Shown here: positions 54,824 through 63,926 of the stretch, one piece after another
Layout: every line of letters begins with the position of its first letter
Position numbering within the stretch: position 1 is the stretch's first letter
From: Anoxybacillus pushchinoensis
Lineage (GTDB): Bacteria > Bacillota > Bacilli > Bacillales > Anoxybacillaceae
Length of the DNA: 64,000 nt
Direction of reading: 5' to 3'
Assembly: GCF_900111795.1 (NCBI RefSeq)
Contig: NZ_FOJQ01000003.1
Span: forward strand, 1 to 64,000
The notes under the pieces: model-generated
What the model was told of the DNA's origin: nothing
Databases searched by the model: none
What the model saw: the letters and a program-made list of their open reading frames with translations, nothing else
Program-made: the position numbers and the translations under genes

Positions 54824-55072
54824 TTAGAAATCGCTGCTAAACGGGAATCCAAGCTGACGCTCAACGCGTTGAAGGCGTCGATTTAAATTGTTAATTTGTT
54901 GTTGTTGTCGCTCGGTGATGCGTTCAAGACGGTCGACGCGACGCTCAAGAGAGCCGCTTGGAAATCCAGGTGTTCCTGGGAATGTTGGTGTTCCAGGGAA
55001 TCCCGGCATAAACGGAGTGCCTCCGTAATAAGGCATACCAGGCATTTGCTGTTGTTGTTGGCGTTCATCCAT
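54824..55072 (-). CDS. Small Gln- and Pro/Gly-rich protein with coiled-coil tail
   Basis: 82 residues. The N-terminus has a glutamine run (DERQQQQQMPGMPYY), then a Pro/Gly/Phe-rich stretch with FPGTP repeats (FPGTPTFPGTPGFP, about residues 25-38). The last 40 residues form a charged helix (RRVDRLERITERQQQQIN...) with heptad spacing typical of a coiled coil. The ribosome site is AAAGGAG before the ATG at 55072. I do not recognise the family; composition recalls spore-coat or germination-related small proteins. Confidence 0.7.
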   Translation of the reverse strand: MDERQQQQQMPGMPYYGGTPFMPGFPGTPTFPGTPGFPSGSLERRVDRLERITERQQQQINNLNRRLQRVERQLGFPFSSDF

Positions 55073-55178
55073 TCGGAAAACTCCTTTCGCTTTGATCGTT
55101 ACGTAGGCAGTATATGTGACAATTGCCATACGTGTATGGACGGATGCCTAAAAACGAAAAACATTTGGAGGGATTTTA

Positions 55179-55901
55179 GTGTTACGAATCGATAAACTGT
55201 TGGCAAATATGGGATACGGAACGAGAAAGGAAGTGAAAAAGCTATTAAAAGCAGGCGTCGTTAAAGTCGATGGGATGACGGTAAAAGATGCGAAAACGCA
55301 CGTCGATCCTAAGGAACAAGTTGTTACCGTATGGGGGGAAGAAGTCGAGTATAAGCCGTTTATTTATCTCATGATGAACAAACCGAAAGGGGTTATTTCA
55401 GCAACGGAGGATGCGGTCGAAGAGACAGTTGTTGATTTGCTAGAAGAGGAAGATCGCATATTTGATCCATTTCCTGTTGGACGGTTAGATAAAGATACAG
55501 AGGGGCTATTGCTGTTAACAAATGATGGTCAGCTTGCTCATCAACTATTGTCACCGAAAAAACATGTTCCGAAAACGTATGAGGCGATCATTGATGGAGA
55601 AGTAACAGAAGAAGATGTTGTTGCCTTCCAGCGCGGTGTCGTGCTCGACGACGGGTATGAAACGAAACCAGCAAAACTTGTTATCGTTCGCTCCGGTTTA
55701 CGTTCTGACGTGCAAATTACAATTACAGAAGGGAAGTTTCATCAAATTAAACGAATGTTCCAAGCGGTTGGCAAGCGAGTCGTTTACTTAAAGCGGGTTC
55801 AAATGGGACCGTTGCCGCTCGATGAAACGTTAGAGCCTGGGGAATATCGTGAGTTGACGGATGAAGAAATCGCTTTATTAAAGGGAGAAAAGAAAAAATA
55901 G
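55179..55901 (+). CDS. rsuA: 16S rRNA pseudouridine synthase (RsuA family)
   Basis: 240 residues. An N-terminal S4 RNA-binding domain (RIDKLLANMGYGTRKEVKKL) is followed by the RsuA/RluB/E/F catalytic domain, with the Asp in GRLDKDTEGLLLLTNDG near residue 103 and EGKFHQIKRMF near 185. It isomerises a uridine in 16S rRNA, U516 in E. coli RsuA. The GTG at 55179 follows TTGGAGGG. This corresponds to the B. subtilis gene beside ytgP. Confidence 0.88.
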   Translation: MLRIDKLLANMGYGTRKEVKKLLKAGVVKVDGMTVKDAKTHVDPKEQVVTVWGEEVEYKPFIYLMMNKPKGVISATEDAVEETVVDLLEEEDRIFDPFPVGRLDKDTEGLLLLTNDGQLAHQLLSPKKHVPKTYEAIIDGEVTEEDVVAFQRGVVLDDGYETKPAKLVIVRSGLRSDVQITITEGKFHQIKRMFQAVGKRVVYLKRVQMGPLPLDETLEPGEYRELTDEEIALLKGEKKK

Positions 55902-55936
55902 GAACCTGCTAGGAGATTCCGTCTATATGCATGCTG

Positions 55937-56158
55937 TTATGATGACATCTTGACTCTTTTTTTAGTTGTTGTCCATTTACCTTTGCTAGGGCTGTGAATT
56001 AAGTCGTTGTATGCTAACACGTTTAAATCCCGCTGAATCGTTCGTGGGGTAATGCCGAATTCGTCCACGAGCTCTTGCGTTGTCACTGTTCCTCTCTCGC
56101 TAATGAACATGTAGACGGACTTAATACGAGTTAGCATGCGATCGGTAGATGGTTTCAA
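55937..56158 (-). CDS. ytzE: DeoR-type helix-turn-helix protein YtzE
   Basis: A 73-residue protein that is only the DeoR-type HTH domain: TRIKSVYMFISERGTVTTQE, then ELVDEFGITPRTIQRDLNVL as the recognition helix unit. There is no sugar-phosphate sensor domain. The TTG at 56158 is the likely start, five bases after GGGAGTG, giving the N-terminus MKPSTDRML as in B. subtilis YtzE; upstream codons are not conserved in type. Targets unknown. Confidence 0.82.
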   Translation of the reverse strand: MKPSTDRMLTRIKSVYMFISERGTVTTQELVDEFGITPRTIQRDLNVLAYNDLIHSPSKGKWTTTKKRVKMSS

Positions 56159-56331
56159 ATGATCACTCCCTATCGTCACATCATTCGTATGGTACAACAA
56201 AGATGAAAAACTAGATGTCTCATTATTTATTTTACACGAAAACATAAGAAAAATGCTATAAATTTGCTGAATTTTACACAATATTAACACAATTTATACC
56301 ATATTTTTCTGCGGAAAGGATGAATGTAGCA

Positions 56332-57732
56332 ATGAATGTGAACTGGATGGAAGAAGTAAAAAAGCGAGAGTCAGCGCTTTTGAAAGATTTGCAAACATTT
56401 TTGCGCATTCCAAGTGTGCGAAATGAACATACAGCTACACAAGAGGCACCATTAGGAAAAGAGGTGTATGAAGCGCTTTGTTACATGTTAAAGCGTGGTG
56501 AAGAAGAAGGGTTTGTCACAAAAAACGTTGACGGACTAGCTGGTCATTTGGAAATGGGCAATGGTAAAGAGATTGTAGGGATATTATGTCATGTAGATGT
56601 TGTTCCCCCTGGCGACGGTTGGACGTTCGATCCGTTCGGAGGAACGATTGTAGATGGGAAAATTTATGCCCGAGGTGCACTCGATGATAAAGGTCCGACG
56701 ATCGCTGCCTTTTATGCGATGAAAATTGTCAAAGAGCTCGGTTTACCGTTAGCTAAGCGCGTACGAATGATTATTGGAACAGATGAAGAGAGCGATTGGC
56801 AATGTGTTGAGCGTTATTTTCAAACGGAGCAAATGCCAACGCTCGGTTTTGCACCTGATGCAGACTTTCCGATTATTTATGCTGAAAAAGGGATCGCCGA
56901 TTTTGATCTGATTCAACAGCCAACAAACGAGCGAAGTGAATATATCCTTCTTTCGTTCCATGCCGGGCGCCGATACAATATGGTACCGGATTTCGCTGAA
57001 GCGGCTTTGCGGTTAACAGATGGGGAAGCGATGAAAGAACGTTTTCTCGCATTTTTACAAGCACATGATATTGATGGTGAAGCACATAGCGACGGAGAGA
57101 CGTTCACTTTGCGCGTTCGTGGCGTTTCGGCTCACGGAATGGAACCGAACAATGGTGTAAATGCTGGATTATGGCTTGTGAAATTTTTGGAAAACGAACA
57201 ACTTGATCCGCAAGCCAACGCGTTTGTTCGATTTGTTTCCCAATATTTTCATGAAGATACGCGCGGAAGACAATTAGGGGTTGCACATACAAACGAGGAA
57301 CTCGGTGATTTGACGATAAACGTCGGTGTTCTTTCATATACGAATGAACATGGTGGAAAGATCGGCATCAACTTGCGCTACCCTGTGACGAATGACATCG
57401 TGCATACGAAAAAAATGATTGAGCAAGTCGCTGAGCGTCATGCGTTTGCACTGACGGATTTTTCGAATTCTGCACCTCATTATGTAGCAAAAGATCATCC
57501 GCTCGTTCAAACGTTGCAACGCGTCTATGAAGAACAGACGGGTGAACGAGCGTCACTACTTGCCATCGGCGGTGGGACATATGCTCGTTCGTTACAAGCT
57601 GGGGTAGCATTCGGCCCGTTATTTCCGAATCGTCCGGATGTGGCGCATCAAAAGGATGAGCATATGTTTATTGACGATTTGTTAAAAGCAACGGCCATTT
57701 ATGCTCAAGCGATTTATGAGCTAGCAAAATGA
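56332..57732 (+). CDS. pepV: Dipeptidase PepV
   Basis: A 466-residue M20 metallopeptidase cleaving dipeptides in the cytoplasm. Di-zinc site motifs are visible: ILCHVDVVPPGDGW near residue 85, GALDDKGP near 117, GTDEESDW near 150 and FAPDADFP near 175, with a late His near the C-terminus. The ATG at 56332 has AAAGGA 11 bases before it; GGAAAGG touches the ATG at 56320 and cannot serve it. Confidence 0.92.
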   Translation: MNVNWMEEVKKRESALLKDLQTFLRIPSVRNEHTATQEAPLGKEVYEALCYMLKRGEEEGFVTKNVDGLAGHLEMGNGKEIVGILCHVDVVPPGDGWTFDPFGGTIVDGKIYARGALDDKGPTIAAFYAMKIVKELGLPLAKRVRMIIGTDEESDWQCVERYFQTEQMPTLGFAPDADFPIIYAEKGIADFDLIQQPTNERSEYILLSFHAGRRYNMVPDFAEAALRLTDGEAMKERFLAFLQAHDIDGEAHSDGETFTLRVRGVSAHGMEPNNGVNAGLWLVKFLENEQLDPQANAFVRFVSQYFHEDTRGRQLGVAHTNEELGDLTINVGVLSYTNEHGGKIGINLRYPVTNDIVHTKKMIEQVAERHAFALTDFSNSAPHYVAKDHPLVQTLQRVYEEQTGERASLLAIGGGTYARSLQAGVAFGPLFPNRPDVAHQKDEHMFIDDLLKATAIYAQAIYELAK

Positions 57733-57756
57733 CAGTTTCCAAAAATATGTTATAAT

Positions 57757-57792
57757 GAAAAGTGCCGTCGATCGTGACGGTACTTTTCGTTA
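57757..57792 (+). terminator. Hairpin between pepV and the MFS gene
   Basis: GAAAAGTGCCGTC (57757-57769) pairs with GACGGTACTTTTC (57776-57788), one G-T pair, followed by GTTATTTTATT. A TATAAT at 57751-57756 directly before it could start transcription of the MFS gene, so the hairpin might instead lie in that gene's leader. Confidence 0.65.
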
Positions 57793-57816
57793 TTTTATTC
57801 GATATGGGGGATGTTT

Positions 57817-58968
57817 GTGTATACACGTATTTTTCGAGCATTTTATTTTTTACAGTTTTTTAGTTTTGGTTCGCTCTTTCCGTTGCTATCTGTATATTTA
57901 AAAGATGAAGTCGGTTTGTCTGGGACGGAAATTGGGATGATTATGTCCATTAGCCCGATCGTCATGATTTTTACTCAGCCTATTTGGGGGATGGCGAGTG
58001 ATTATACGCGCAAGCCGGTTCAAGTGTTAATCGTATCTTTATTAGGGACGGCTTTATTCGGACTGATGTATTCGCTCGCCCACTCTTACGTATCGTTGCT
58101 TGTTATTGCTGCTCTGCTTGCAGTTATGCAAAGTGGCATCGTGCCTCTGTCTGATAGTATTACCCTTCATTATGTACAAAAGGCAAATGAGCAATATGGA
58201 TCGATTCGGCTTTGGGGGGCGCTTGGGTTTGCGTCGGCTGTTCCTGTCGCTGGACAAGTGGCTGAGTGGTTTCACCTCCGTTTCATTTTTTATATTTTCG
58301 TGACGTTGCTCATCATTTCAAGTGCATTAGCATGGAAATTACCGAGAGAGCAAGCAAATGCAAAAGTGAATATTCGTGAGGGAATGAAAGAACTTATTCG
58401 TATTCCGCCGTTTCTTTTGTTTTTATTGACAACGTTTCTCGTTTTTGGACCGATTTATGCGAACAATTTTTATTTCGGTATTTTCATTACAGATTTAGGA
58501 GGAACGCTTGCAGGAGTGGGGATCGCATTTTTATTGGCGGCAGGTAGTGAGGCGCCGTTTATGAAATTTGCTGACGGTGTCGTTCGGAAATTCGGGATGA
58601 TGAACGTGCTATTAGTTGCAACAGCTTTATCTTGTGCTCGTTGGTTATTTTACTTTTTTGAGCCTCCGTTAATGATTGTTTATGCGACAACGATTGTGCA
58701 AGGAGCGTCCGTTGGTTTATTTATTCCAGCAGCGTTGCAATACGTTCGCGATGTGACACCTGAACATGTGCGCACAACGGCTGTATCGCTTTATGCTACA
58801 GTTGGAAATGGACTTGGAAGCTGGTTTTGCACGTTTGTAGGAGGATATATTTTAGAGCGTTGGACGATTGAGCATGTATATTTATTTTTTGGATTGTTGA
58901 CGCTTGGAGGAATGGTTATTTTCGCGTGGCAGTCAAAAAAGGCGTTGCATAAGGTATCGGAAATTTGA
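57817..58968 (+). CDS. Major facilitator superfamily transporter
   Basis: About 383 residues, 12 hydrophobic segments. It has the MFS loop-2/3-type motif GMASDYTRKPV near residue 67 and GSIRLWGALGFA near 128, typical of the nucleoside/sugar-permease-like MFS_1 branch (PPP/NagP-like). The substrate is unknown. GGGGGATG precedes a GTG at 57817 at good spacing; the ATG at 57811 touches the GGGGG run and is the alternative start. Confidence 0.8.
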   Translation: MYTRIFRAFYFLQFFSFGSLFPLLSVYLKDEVGLSGTEIGMIMSISPIVMIFTQPIWGMASDYTRKPVQVLIVSLLGTALFGLMYSLAHSYVSLLVIAALLAVMQSGIVPLSDSITLHYVQKANEQYGSIRLWGALGFASAVPVAGQVAEWFHLRFIFYIFVTLLIISSALAWKLPREQANAKVNIREGMKELIRIPPFLLFLLTTFLVFGPIYANNFYFGIFITDLGGTLAGVGIAFLLAAGSEAPFMKFADGVVRKFGMMNVLLVATALSCARWLFYFFEPPLMIVYATTIVQGASVGLFIPAALQYVRDVTPEHVRTTAVSLYATVGNGLGSWFCTFVGGYILERWTIEHVYLFFGLLTLGGMVIFAWQSKKALHKVSEI

Positions 58969-59001
58969 TAAAATTTAGAAAATTGAGAGTGGGGGAGATG
59001 A

Positions 59002-59535
59002 ATGCATTATTTTTTAGCGATCGCTTTGCCAGATGAAGTGAAGCGGCGGTTACATGCCTTCATTTCTGAGTGGGGAGCGCCATTTCGTCTGTTCGTTCAT
59101 GAGGCGGATTATCATATGACGCTCGCGTTTTTAGGACGTGTCACGGAAGTCGAACGAAAACAAATTGCCCAACTAATGCCCGAGGCGGTAAAGAAACATC
59201 GAGCTTTTCCATTGCAACTAAGTGAAGTTCATTCATTTGGTTCTCGCGTTTTATGGTATGGGGTGAAAGAGGAACCCCGTTTGTTTTCACTTCGTCAAGA
59301 CGTGTATGATGTTTGTCGGCGTATTGGCTTTTCGCTAGATAGTCGGCCATTTACGCCTCATATTACACTTGCGAAAAAATGGAGTGGATCACTTCCGCTT
59401 TCGCTTGAGCTATATCCACGAAAAATGGATGAGGAGGACATTTCCTTTTTTGTTCGTGATGTTGTATTGTATGAAACGCATATGGATAAAAATCCGAAAT
59501 ATAAGCCGATTATGCGCTTTCCTCTTTCGTCATAA
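59002..59535 (+). CDS. thpR: RNA 2',3'-cyclic phosphodiesterase ThpR (YtlP)
   Basis: A 177-residue 2H phosphoesterase with both HxTx motifs: HMTL near residue 38 and HITL near 119. Family members open 2',3'-cyclic phosphates on RNA or ligate tRNA halves in vitro. The ATG at 59002 follows GTGGGGGAG. It equals B. subtilis YtlP, and ytlQ follows two genes later, so an LrgA/LrgB pair seems inserted into the ytlP-ytlQ order. Confidence 0.9.
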   Translation: MHYFLAIALPDEVKRRLHAFISEWGAPFRLFVHEADYHMTLAFLGRVTEVERKQIAQLMPEAVKKHRAFPLQLSEVHSFGSRVLWYGVKEEPRLFSLRQDVYDVCRRIGFSLDSRPFTPHITLAKKWSGSLPLSLELYPRKMDEEDISFFVRDVVLYETHMDKNPKYKPIMRFPLSS

Positions 59536-59553
59536 ATAAGAGGAGGAGAAGAG

Positions 59554-59934
59554 ATGGGGATTACGGTCATTCAAATCGGGGGATTGTATGTATTGTATAT
59601 CATCGGTTCACTCATTCAGCGACTGCTTCATGTTCCAATTCCAGGAAGTGTGATAGGAATGCTGCTCTTGTTTTTTCTTTTAATGACAGGGATTGTGAAA
59701 GAAAAGTGGGTTGCGCGTGGCGCAAATATGCTTTTATCTCACTTAACCCTTTTGTTTATTCCGGCAACAGTTGGTGTCATGGATTATGTTGAGCTTTTTT
59801 CTGGAAAGGGGATATGGTCTGTCGTCGTCGTTGTCATTAGCACAACTATAGTTATGTTTTTTGTTGGTTTGATTGGACAGTGGGCACAAACACGCGAACA
59901 AAAGCGACAAATGCGCGAGGTGAAGGGAGCATGA
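59554..59934 (+). CDS. CidA/LrgA-family small membrane protein
   Basis: 126 residues, four membrane segments: GGLYVLYIIGSLIQRLLHVP, then the family motif PIPGSVIGMLLLFFLL, then LLFIPATVGVMDY. The Lys/Arg-rich tail is cytoplasmic. LrgA/CidA proteins are holin-like and linked to autolysis; the B. subtilis pair PftAB imports pyruvate. AGGAGGAG precedes the ATG at 59554. It overlaps the next gene by 4 bases. Confidence 0.87.
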   Translation: MGITVIQIGGLYVLYIIGSLIQRLLHVPIPGSVIGMLLLFFLLMTGIVKEKWVARGANMLLSHLTLLFIPATVGVMDYVELFSGKGIWSVVVVVISTTIVMFFVGLIGQWAQTREQKRQMREVKGA

Positions 59935-60602
59935 TTGGAATCAGTTTGCTCGTCTGGACGATTTTTGTCTATATGGCTATGCGCAAATTGTATGCCCGCT
60001 TTTATTTTCCATTGCTCGTGCCGATTGCTACAAGTACAGTCGTGATGATCGTTACGTTATCGATTTTTCGTGTCTCATATGAGCAATATATGACTGGAGG
60101 AAAATGGCTCGTTCATTTGCTCGGTCCTGCAGTCGTCGCTTTAGCTTTGCCGCTCTACCAACATCGCCATACGTTAAAACAGTTTTTATGGCCGTTGTTA
60201 TGCAGTACATTTTTTGGCACAATGATCGGGATGGGGAGCGGCCTATTATTGGCTCGCCTTTTTCATTTACCGGAACAGGTCGTTCGTTCGATCATTCCGA
60301 AATCAGTTACATCGCCTGTAGCAATGGATATTGCGAAGTTGATTGATGGCATACCGACGCTTGCGGCAGTATATGTAATGATTGCTGGAATTTTTGGCGC
60401 GATGTTTGGTCCTAGCCTTTTTCGTATGTTTCGCATAACAACAGCATTAGGTATAGGGAGTGGGCTTGGCGCGGCTTCGCATGGGATTGGTACGGCAAAA
60501 GCACTTGAAATCGGAAAAAAAGAGGCTGCCATTAGTTCTGTTGCGATGACGCTAAGTGCAATTTTTGCCTCTCTTCTTTGCCCGTTGTTGCTTTTGTTGT
60601 AG
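59931..60602 (+). CDS. LrgB/CidB-family membrane protein
   Basis: 223 residues, about six to eight membrane segments, with PKSVTSPVAMDIAKLIDGIP and GLGAASHGIGTAKALE, both diagnostic of the LrgB family. It partners the LrgA-like protein, with which it overlaps (ATGA). The ATG at 59931 follows GAAGGGAG. Transport of small organic acids such as pyruvate and a holin/antiholin role are both described for the family; the sequence does not decide. Confidence 0.88.
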   Translation: MIGISLLVWTIFVYMAMRKLYARFYFPLLVPIATSTVVMIVTLSIFRVSYEQYMTGGKWLVHLLGPAVVALALPLYQHRHTLKQFLWPLLCSTFFGTMIGMGSGLLLARLFHLPEQVVRSIIPKSVTSPVAMDIAKLIDGIPTLAAVYVMIAGIFGAMFGPSLFRMFRITTALGIGSGLGAASHGIGTAKALEIGKKEAAISSVAMTLSAIFASLLCPLLLLL

Positions 60603-60637
60603 AATGAAAGTAACCATTCGATGCTGGAGGTTCGATT

Positions 60638-61582
60638 GTGGGACAGCTCATTAAGCTTCAAGATTATATTTCGCGCTACGAGCTAGATATTTACCATTAT
60701 CCGAGCGAGTTTATTCGCTTGAAAAAAAAGCAATGGGAACGAATGAAACAAGCGTGGGGGGCGGGGCAATTCGCTCCGAAAGTACAGTCATCTGAGTCGT
60801 GGAAATGGCTTGAGGAAGAACCGTCGCTTTTTGATAAAATGAAACAAATATGGAGAAGGAAGAAAATAGAAGAAGAGGAGAACGATCAGCCGAAGGAAGA
60901 AGACGACTTTGCTTTTTCGGTTACGTCAGAGCCTCGGACGATAGAAGAGTTAAAAATATTATTTTTAGAGAAGTTATTTCAACTGCAAATTCGTTGGGCA
61001 AGTTCGACATTGACAGAAGAGTCCATTATTCATCCGAAATATTATCATGATGTATATTTAAAATATTTTTTACAACGTTTTCCTGACACATATTTATGTA
61101 TGTATAAACCTGTATTTTTATTAAAAAAAGCACCGGTTGAGTTAAATACGATTCTCATTAGCCCAACAACGACGTGGTGCATTGCGTTTACAGAGGAACA
61201 AAGCAACAACATTATCGTCGGTTCGGCAGATCGGTTTTGGACGGAGATGGTTGGCGGGATAGAACGAAAAATCGTCAATCCGATGACTTCGCTCGATCGA
61301 ACGGAAAAAGTCGTCCAAACTATTTATAAACGATGTTCCGTTGATATGCCGATTAAGAAAGTGTTAATTAATCGCGAAGGGTATATTGATTATCGTTATG
61401 CTCCGAACGATCTAGAAATCATTGATCGCCGCCATTATGACGCATGGTTTATGTCGCTCAGACAGTTGACGATGCCGCTAAAGCATGTACAGCTCAAGGC
61501 TGCTCAATCGTTGCTAACATATTGTGATGCGCGCTATTATGACCCGCTTATAGTAGAAGAGATGGAAGAGGCTGACGAGTAA
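60638..61582 (+). CDS. ytlQ: Conserved protein YtlQ-like
   Basis: 314 residues, soluble. The N-terminal 100 residues are charged and include an acidic low-complexity stretch (RRKKIEEEENDQPKEEDDF). The remainder is alpha/beta, with LISPTTTWCIAF and VNPMTSLDRTEKVVQ, which recall NERD (nuclease-related) domains. By position after ytlP it corresponds to B. subtilis YtlQ, function unknown. The GTG at 60638 follows CTGGAGG. The similarity to NERD is weak and is inference. Confidence 0.72.
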   Translation: MGQLIKLQDYISRYELDIYHYPSEFIRLKKKQWERMKQAWGAGQFAPKVQSSESWKWLEEEPSLFDKMKQIWRRKKIEEEENDQPKEEDDFAFSVTSEPRTIEELKILFLEKLFQLQIRWASSTLTEESIIHPKYYHDVYLKYFLQRFPDTYLCMYKPVFLLKKAPVELNTILISPTTTWCIAFTEEQSNNIIVGSADRFWTEMVGGIERKIVNPMTSLDRTEKVVQTIYKRCSVDMPIKKVLINREGYIDYRYAPNDLEIIDRRHYDAWFMSLRQLTMPLKHVQLKAAQSLLTYCDARYYDPLIVEEMEEADE

Positions 61583-61598
61583 AGTTCAGCCTCTTTTT
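61566..61598 (+). terminator. Terminator after ytlQ
   Basis: GAGGCTGA (61568-61575) pairs with TCAGCCTC (61586-61593), followed by five T. The stem includes the ytlQ stop region. Confidence 0.82.
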
Positions 61599-61802
61599 CA
61601 AATATGTCGCCAATTGTTACAACGAATCATACGAATAACATAAATACTTTTTTTGTCCTTTTTGCATAATAAGTAAGTAACCGGATGGTAAAAGTGGAAA
61701 CGGAACGGTACATGATATACATAATGTATTATTTCCCCCTCCCTGTTTTTTATTATAATTCATAAAATAGCGGATTAAAAAATCGGAAGTTGGTGACCGG
61801 TC
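61599..61802. other. Intergenic region before pullulanase
   Basis: AT-rich, with no tRNA or riboswitch visible. A plus-strand TATAAT at 61754-61759 could be the pullulanase -10, but the -35 is poor. On the minus strand AGGGAGGGG is followed by a 31-codon frame (MYIMYRSVSTF...) ending near 61632; too short and unsupported to call a gene. Confidence 0.4.
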
Positions 61803-63926
61803 ATGCTCCCAAAACAACAGTCATTTGAAGCCTATTTAGATGAATTGACAATGATTACTATTTTATTTCCATGCCATGTTGACCAAAAACGTGCGCCGAT
61901 ATTTTTTTTATGCGATGATAAAAAAACAGCATATCGCTTAACGATTCGTTCAAGTGAGAAGCATCATTCATTTATAAAATATGAGTGTCTCGTTCCTTTT
62001 ATCGTTGAATTAGGAAAGCGATATGTCGTTTACACGGAAGAAGGGTGGCAAGCTCCATTGCAAGTAGGAGCTGTGATGCGCACGAAAGCGTTTGATGATT
62101 TGTATGCATATGACGGAAATGATCTTGGTGCAACGTACGATCCGGAAAAAACAACGTTTAAAGTATGGGCACCAACGGCGACAGACGTACTATTAAAGCT
62201 TATTCATCCAACAACGAAAGAAGAAACGACTTATGTCATGACGCGGGAAAAAAAAGGATTATGGACATATACCGTTTATGATGATGTTGAACGCTTTTTG
62301 TACACATATATGACGTATGTGAACTTTATTTGGCGTGAAGCGGTTGATCCTTATGCGAAGTCCGTTTCCGTGAACGGAACATATGGCGTTGTTGTAGATC
62401 TTGCAAAGACAAACATACCGAAACCGTCAATGTCTCCGTTTATTTTGATGACGGATGCAATCATTTATGAAATGCATATACGCGATTTCACAATTCATCA
62501 AGAAAGCGGGGTGAGACAAAAAGGAAAATATGTTGGTTTAACGGAGCGCGGAACAACAGGTTCAAACGGAACATTAACAGGACTTTCATATATTAAGCAG
62601 CTTGGTGTGACGCACGTTCAACTTATGCCTGTGCAAGATTTTGAAGGAGTTGATGAGCTTCAGCCGCTTAAGATGTACAATTGGGGATATAATACAGTGC
62701 ATTACAATGCTCCAGAAGGAAGCTATGCGACTGATCCGTATGATCCGTATGTGCGTATCATCGAGTTAAAACGAGCCATTCGTGCTTTCCAACAGGAAGG
62801 CATTCGCGTCATTTTAGATGTTGTATATAACCACGTATACGTTCGTGAAACATCATCGTTTGAACATCTTGTTCCCGGATATTATTTTCGCTATGAACGA
62901 AATGGCTATCCATCAAACGGAACGGGAGTAGGAAACGATTTAGCTTCCGAACGGAAAATGGTCAAAAAGTTCATTATTGACTCGGTAACATATTGGTTAA
63001 AAGAATACGGCGTCGACGGATTTCGTTTTGATCTCATGGGCATTTTAGATATAGATACGATGAATGATGTGCGGCGAGCCATTGATGAGGTCGATCCAAC
63101 TGTTATCATTTTAGGGGAAGGATGGGATTTAACAACACCGTTACCATCCGAAAAAAAGACGACAATCGCTAACGCAAAACACACACCGCGCATCGCATAT
63201 TTTAACGATCGTTTTCGCGACTACGTCAAGGGAAGCACGTTCGACATTCATGAACGAGGCTTCGCTTTAGGAGATTGTTCATATAAAGAAGCAGTAATCG
63301 GAGCGATTCGTGGAAGCATCCACCTCTTTTTCTCTCCGAGGCAAAGTGTGAATTATGTCGAATGTCACGATAATCATACGTTATGGGACAAAATGGCCGT
63401 TGCAAACGCTCATGAAAGTGAATATATTCGACGGAAGCGTCAAAAGCTAGCGACAGCTATCGTTTTATTATCGCAAGGTATTCCGTTTTTGCATAGCGGT
63501 CAAGAGTTTTATCGGACGAAAAAAGGGGTGGAAAATAGCTACAACGCCCCTGACGAAGTGAACCAAGTCGATTGGAATGAGAAGAGCAGATGGGAAGAAG
63601 ATGTGCGAGAAATAATGGAACTCATTGAACTTCGGAAAAAGCATGGTGCGTTCCGGTTTTTAACTGCTGATCAAGTTCGGCGTCACATGAAATTTTATGA
63701 CACACATCCATCCGTCATTGCTTATCAGCTTGTTGATGTTGGCGTGTATGGCCCATGGAAGCAAATTGTTGTCGTTTATCATAACGAAGAGAAAAAGGCG
63801 ATGTTACCGCTAGCAGATGGAAAATGGAAAGTAATGTTTAGCTCAGAAAAGGAATGGTCATGGAATGTTTGTGAACAGTTTATTGAAATAAATGGAATTG
63901 GTACGTGGGTATTAATTCAATGTTGA
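61803..63926 (+). CDS. pulA: Type I pullulanase (AmyX/PulA)
   Basis: A 707-residue GH13 debranching enzyme that cuts alpha-1,6 bonds in pullulan and glycogen. The order is a small N-terminal domain (1-100), a CBM48 region (TFKVWAPTATDVLL, about 118-200), then the catalytic barrel. The type I signature YNWGYNT is near residue 298, DVVYNH near 338, nucleophile DGFRFDLMG near 404, acid ILGEGW near 437 and CHDNHTLWDK near 521. There is no signal peptide, so it is cytoplasmic and suited to glycogen turnover with GlgP. The start is ATG at 61803 after TTGGTGACC. Confidence 0.93.
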   Translation: MLPKQQSFEAYLDELTMITILFPCHVDQKRAPIFFLCDDKKTAYRLTIRSSEKHHSFIKYECLVPFIVELGKRYVVYTEEGWQAPLQVGAVMRTKAFDDLYAYDGNDLGATYDPEKTTFKVWAPTATDVLLKLIHPTTKEETTYVMTREKKGLWTYTVYDDVERFLYTYMTYVNFIWREAVDPYAKSVSVNGTYGVVVDLAKTNIPKPSMSPFILMTDAIIYEMHIRDFTIHQESGVRQKGKYVGLTERGTTGSNGTLTGLSYIKQLGVTHVQLMPVQDFEGVDELQPLKMYNWGYNTVHYNAPEGSYATDPYDPYVRIIELKRAIRAFQQEGIRVILDVVYNHVYVRETSSFEHLVPGYYFRYERNGYPSNGTGVGNDLASERKMVKKFIIDSVTYWLKEYGVDGFRFDLMGILDIDTMNDVRRAIDEVDPTVIILGEGWDLTTPLPSEKKTTIANAKHTPRIAYFNDRFRDYVKGSTFDIHERGFALGDCSYKEAVIGAIRGSIHLFFSPRQSVNYVECHDNHTLWDKMAVANAHESEYIRRKRQKLATAIVLLSQGIPFLHSGQEFYRTKKGVENSYNAPDEVNQVDWNEKSRWEEDVREIMELIELRKKHGAFRFLTADQVRRHMKFYDTHPSVIAYQLVDVGVYGPWKQIVVVYHNEEKKAMLPLADGKWKVMFSSEKEWSWNVCEQFIEINGIGTWVLIQC

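Noticed and set aside
61617-61817. Minus-strand small protein in the gap before pullulanase
   Set aside because: No ribosome site at its possible starts, and it runs over the pullulanase start; evidence is too weak.
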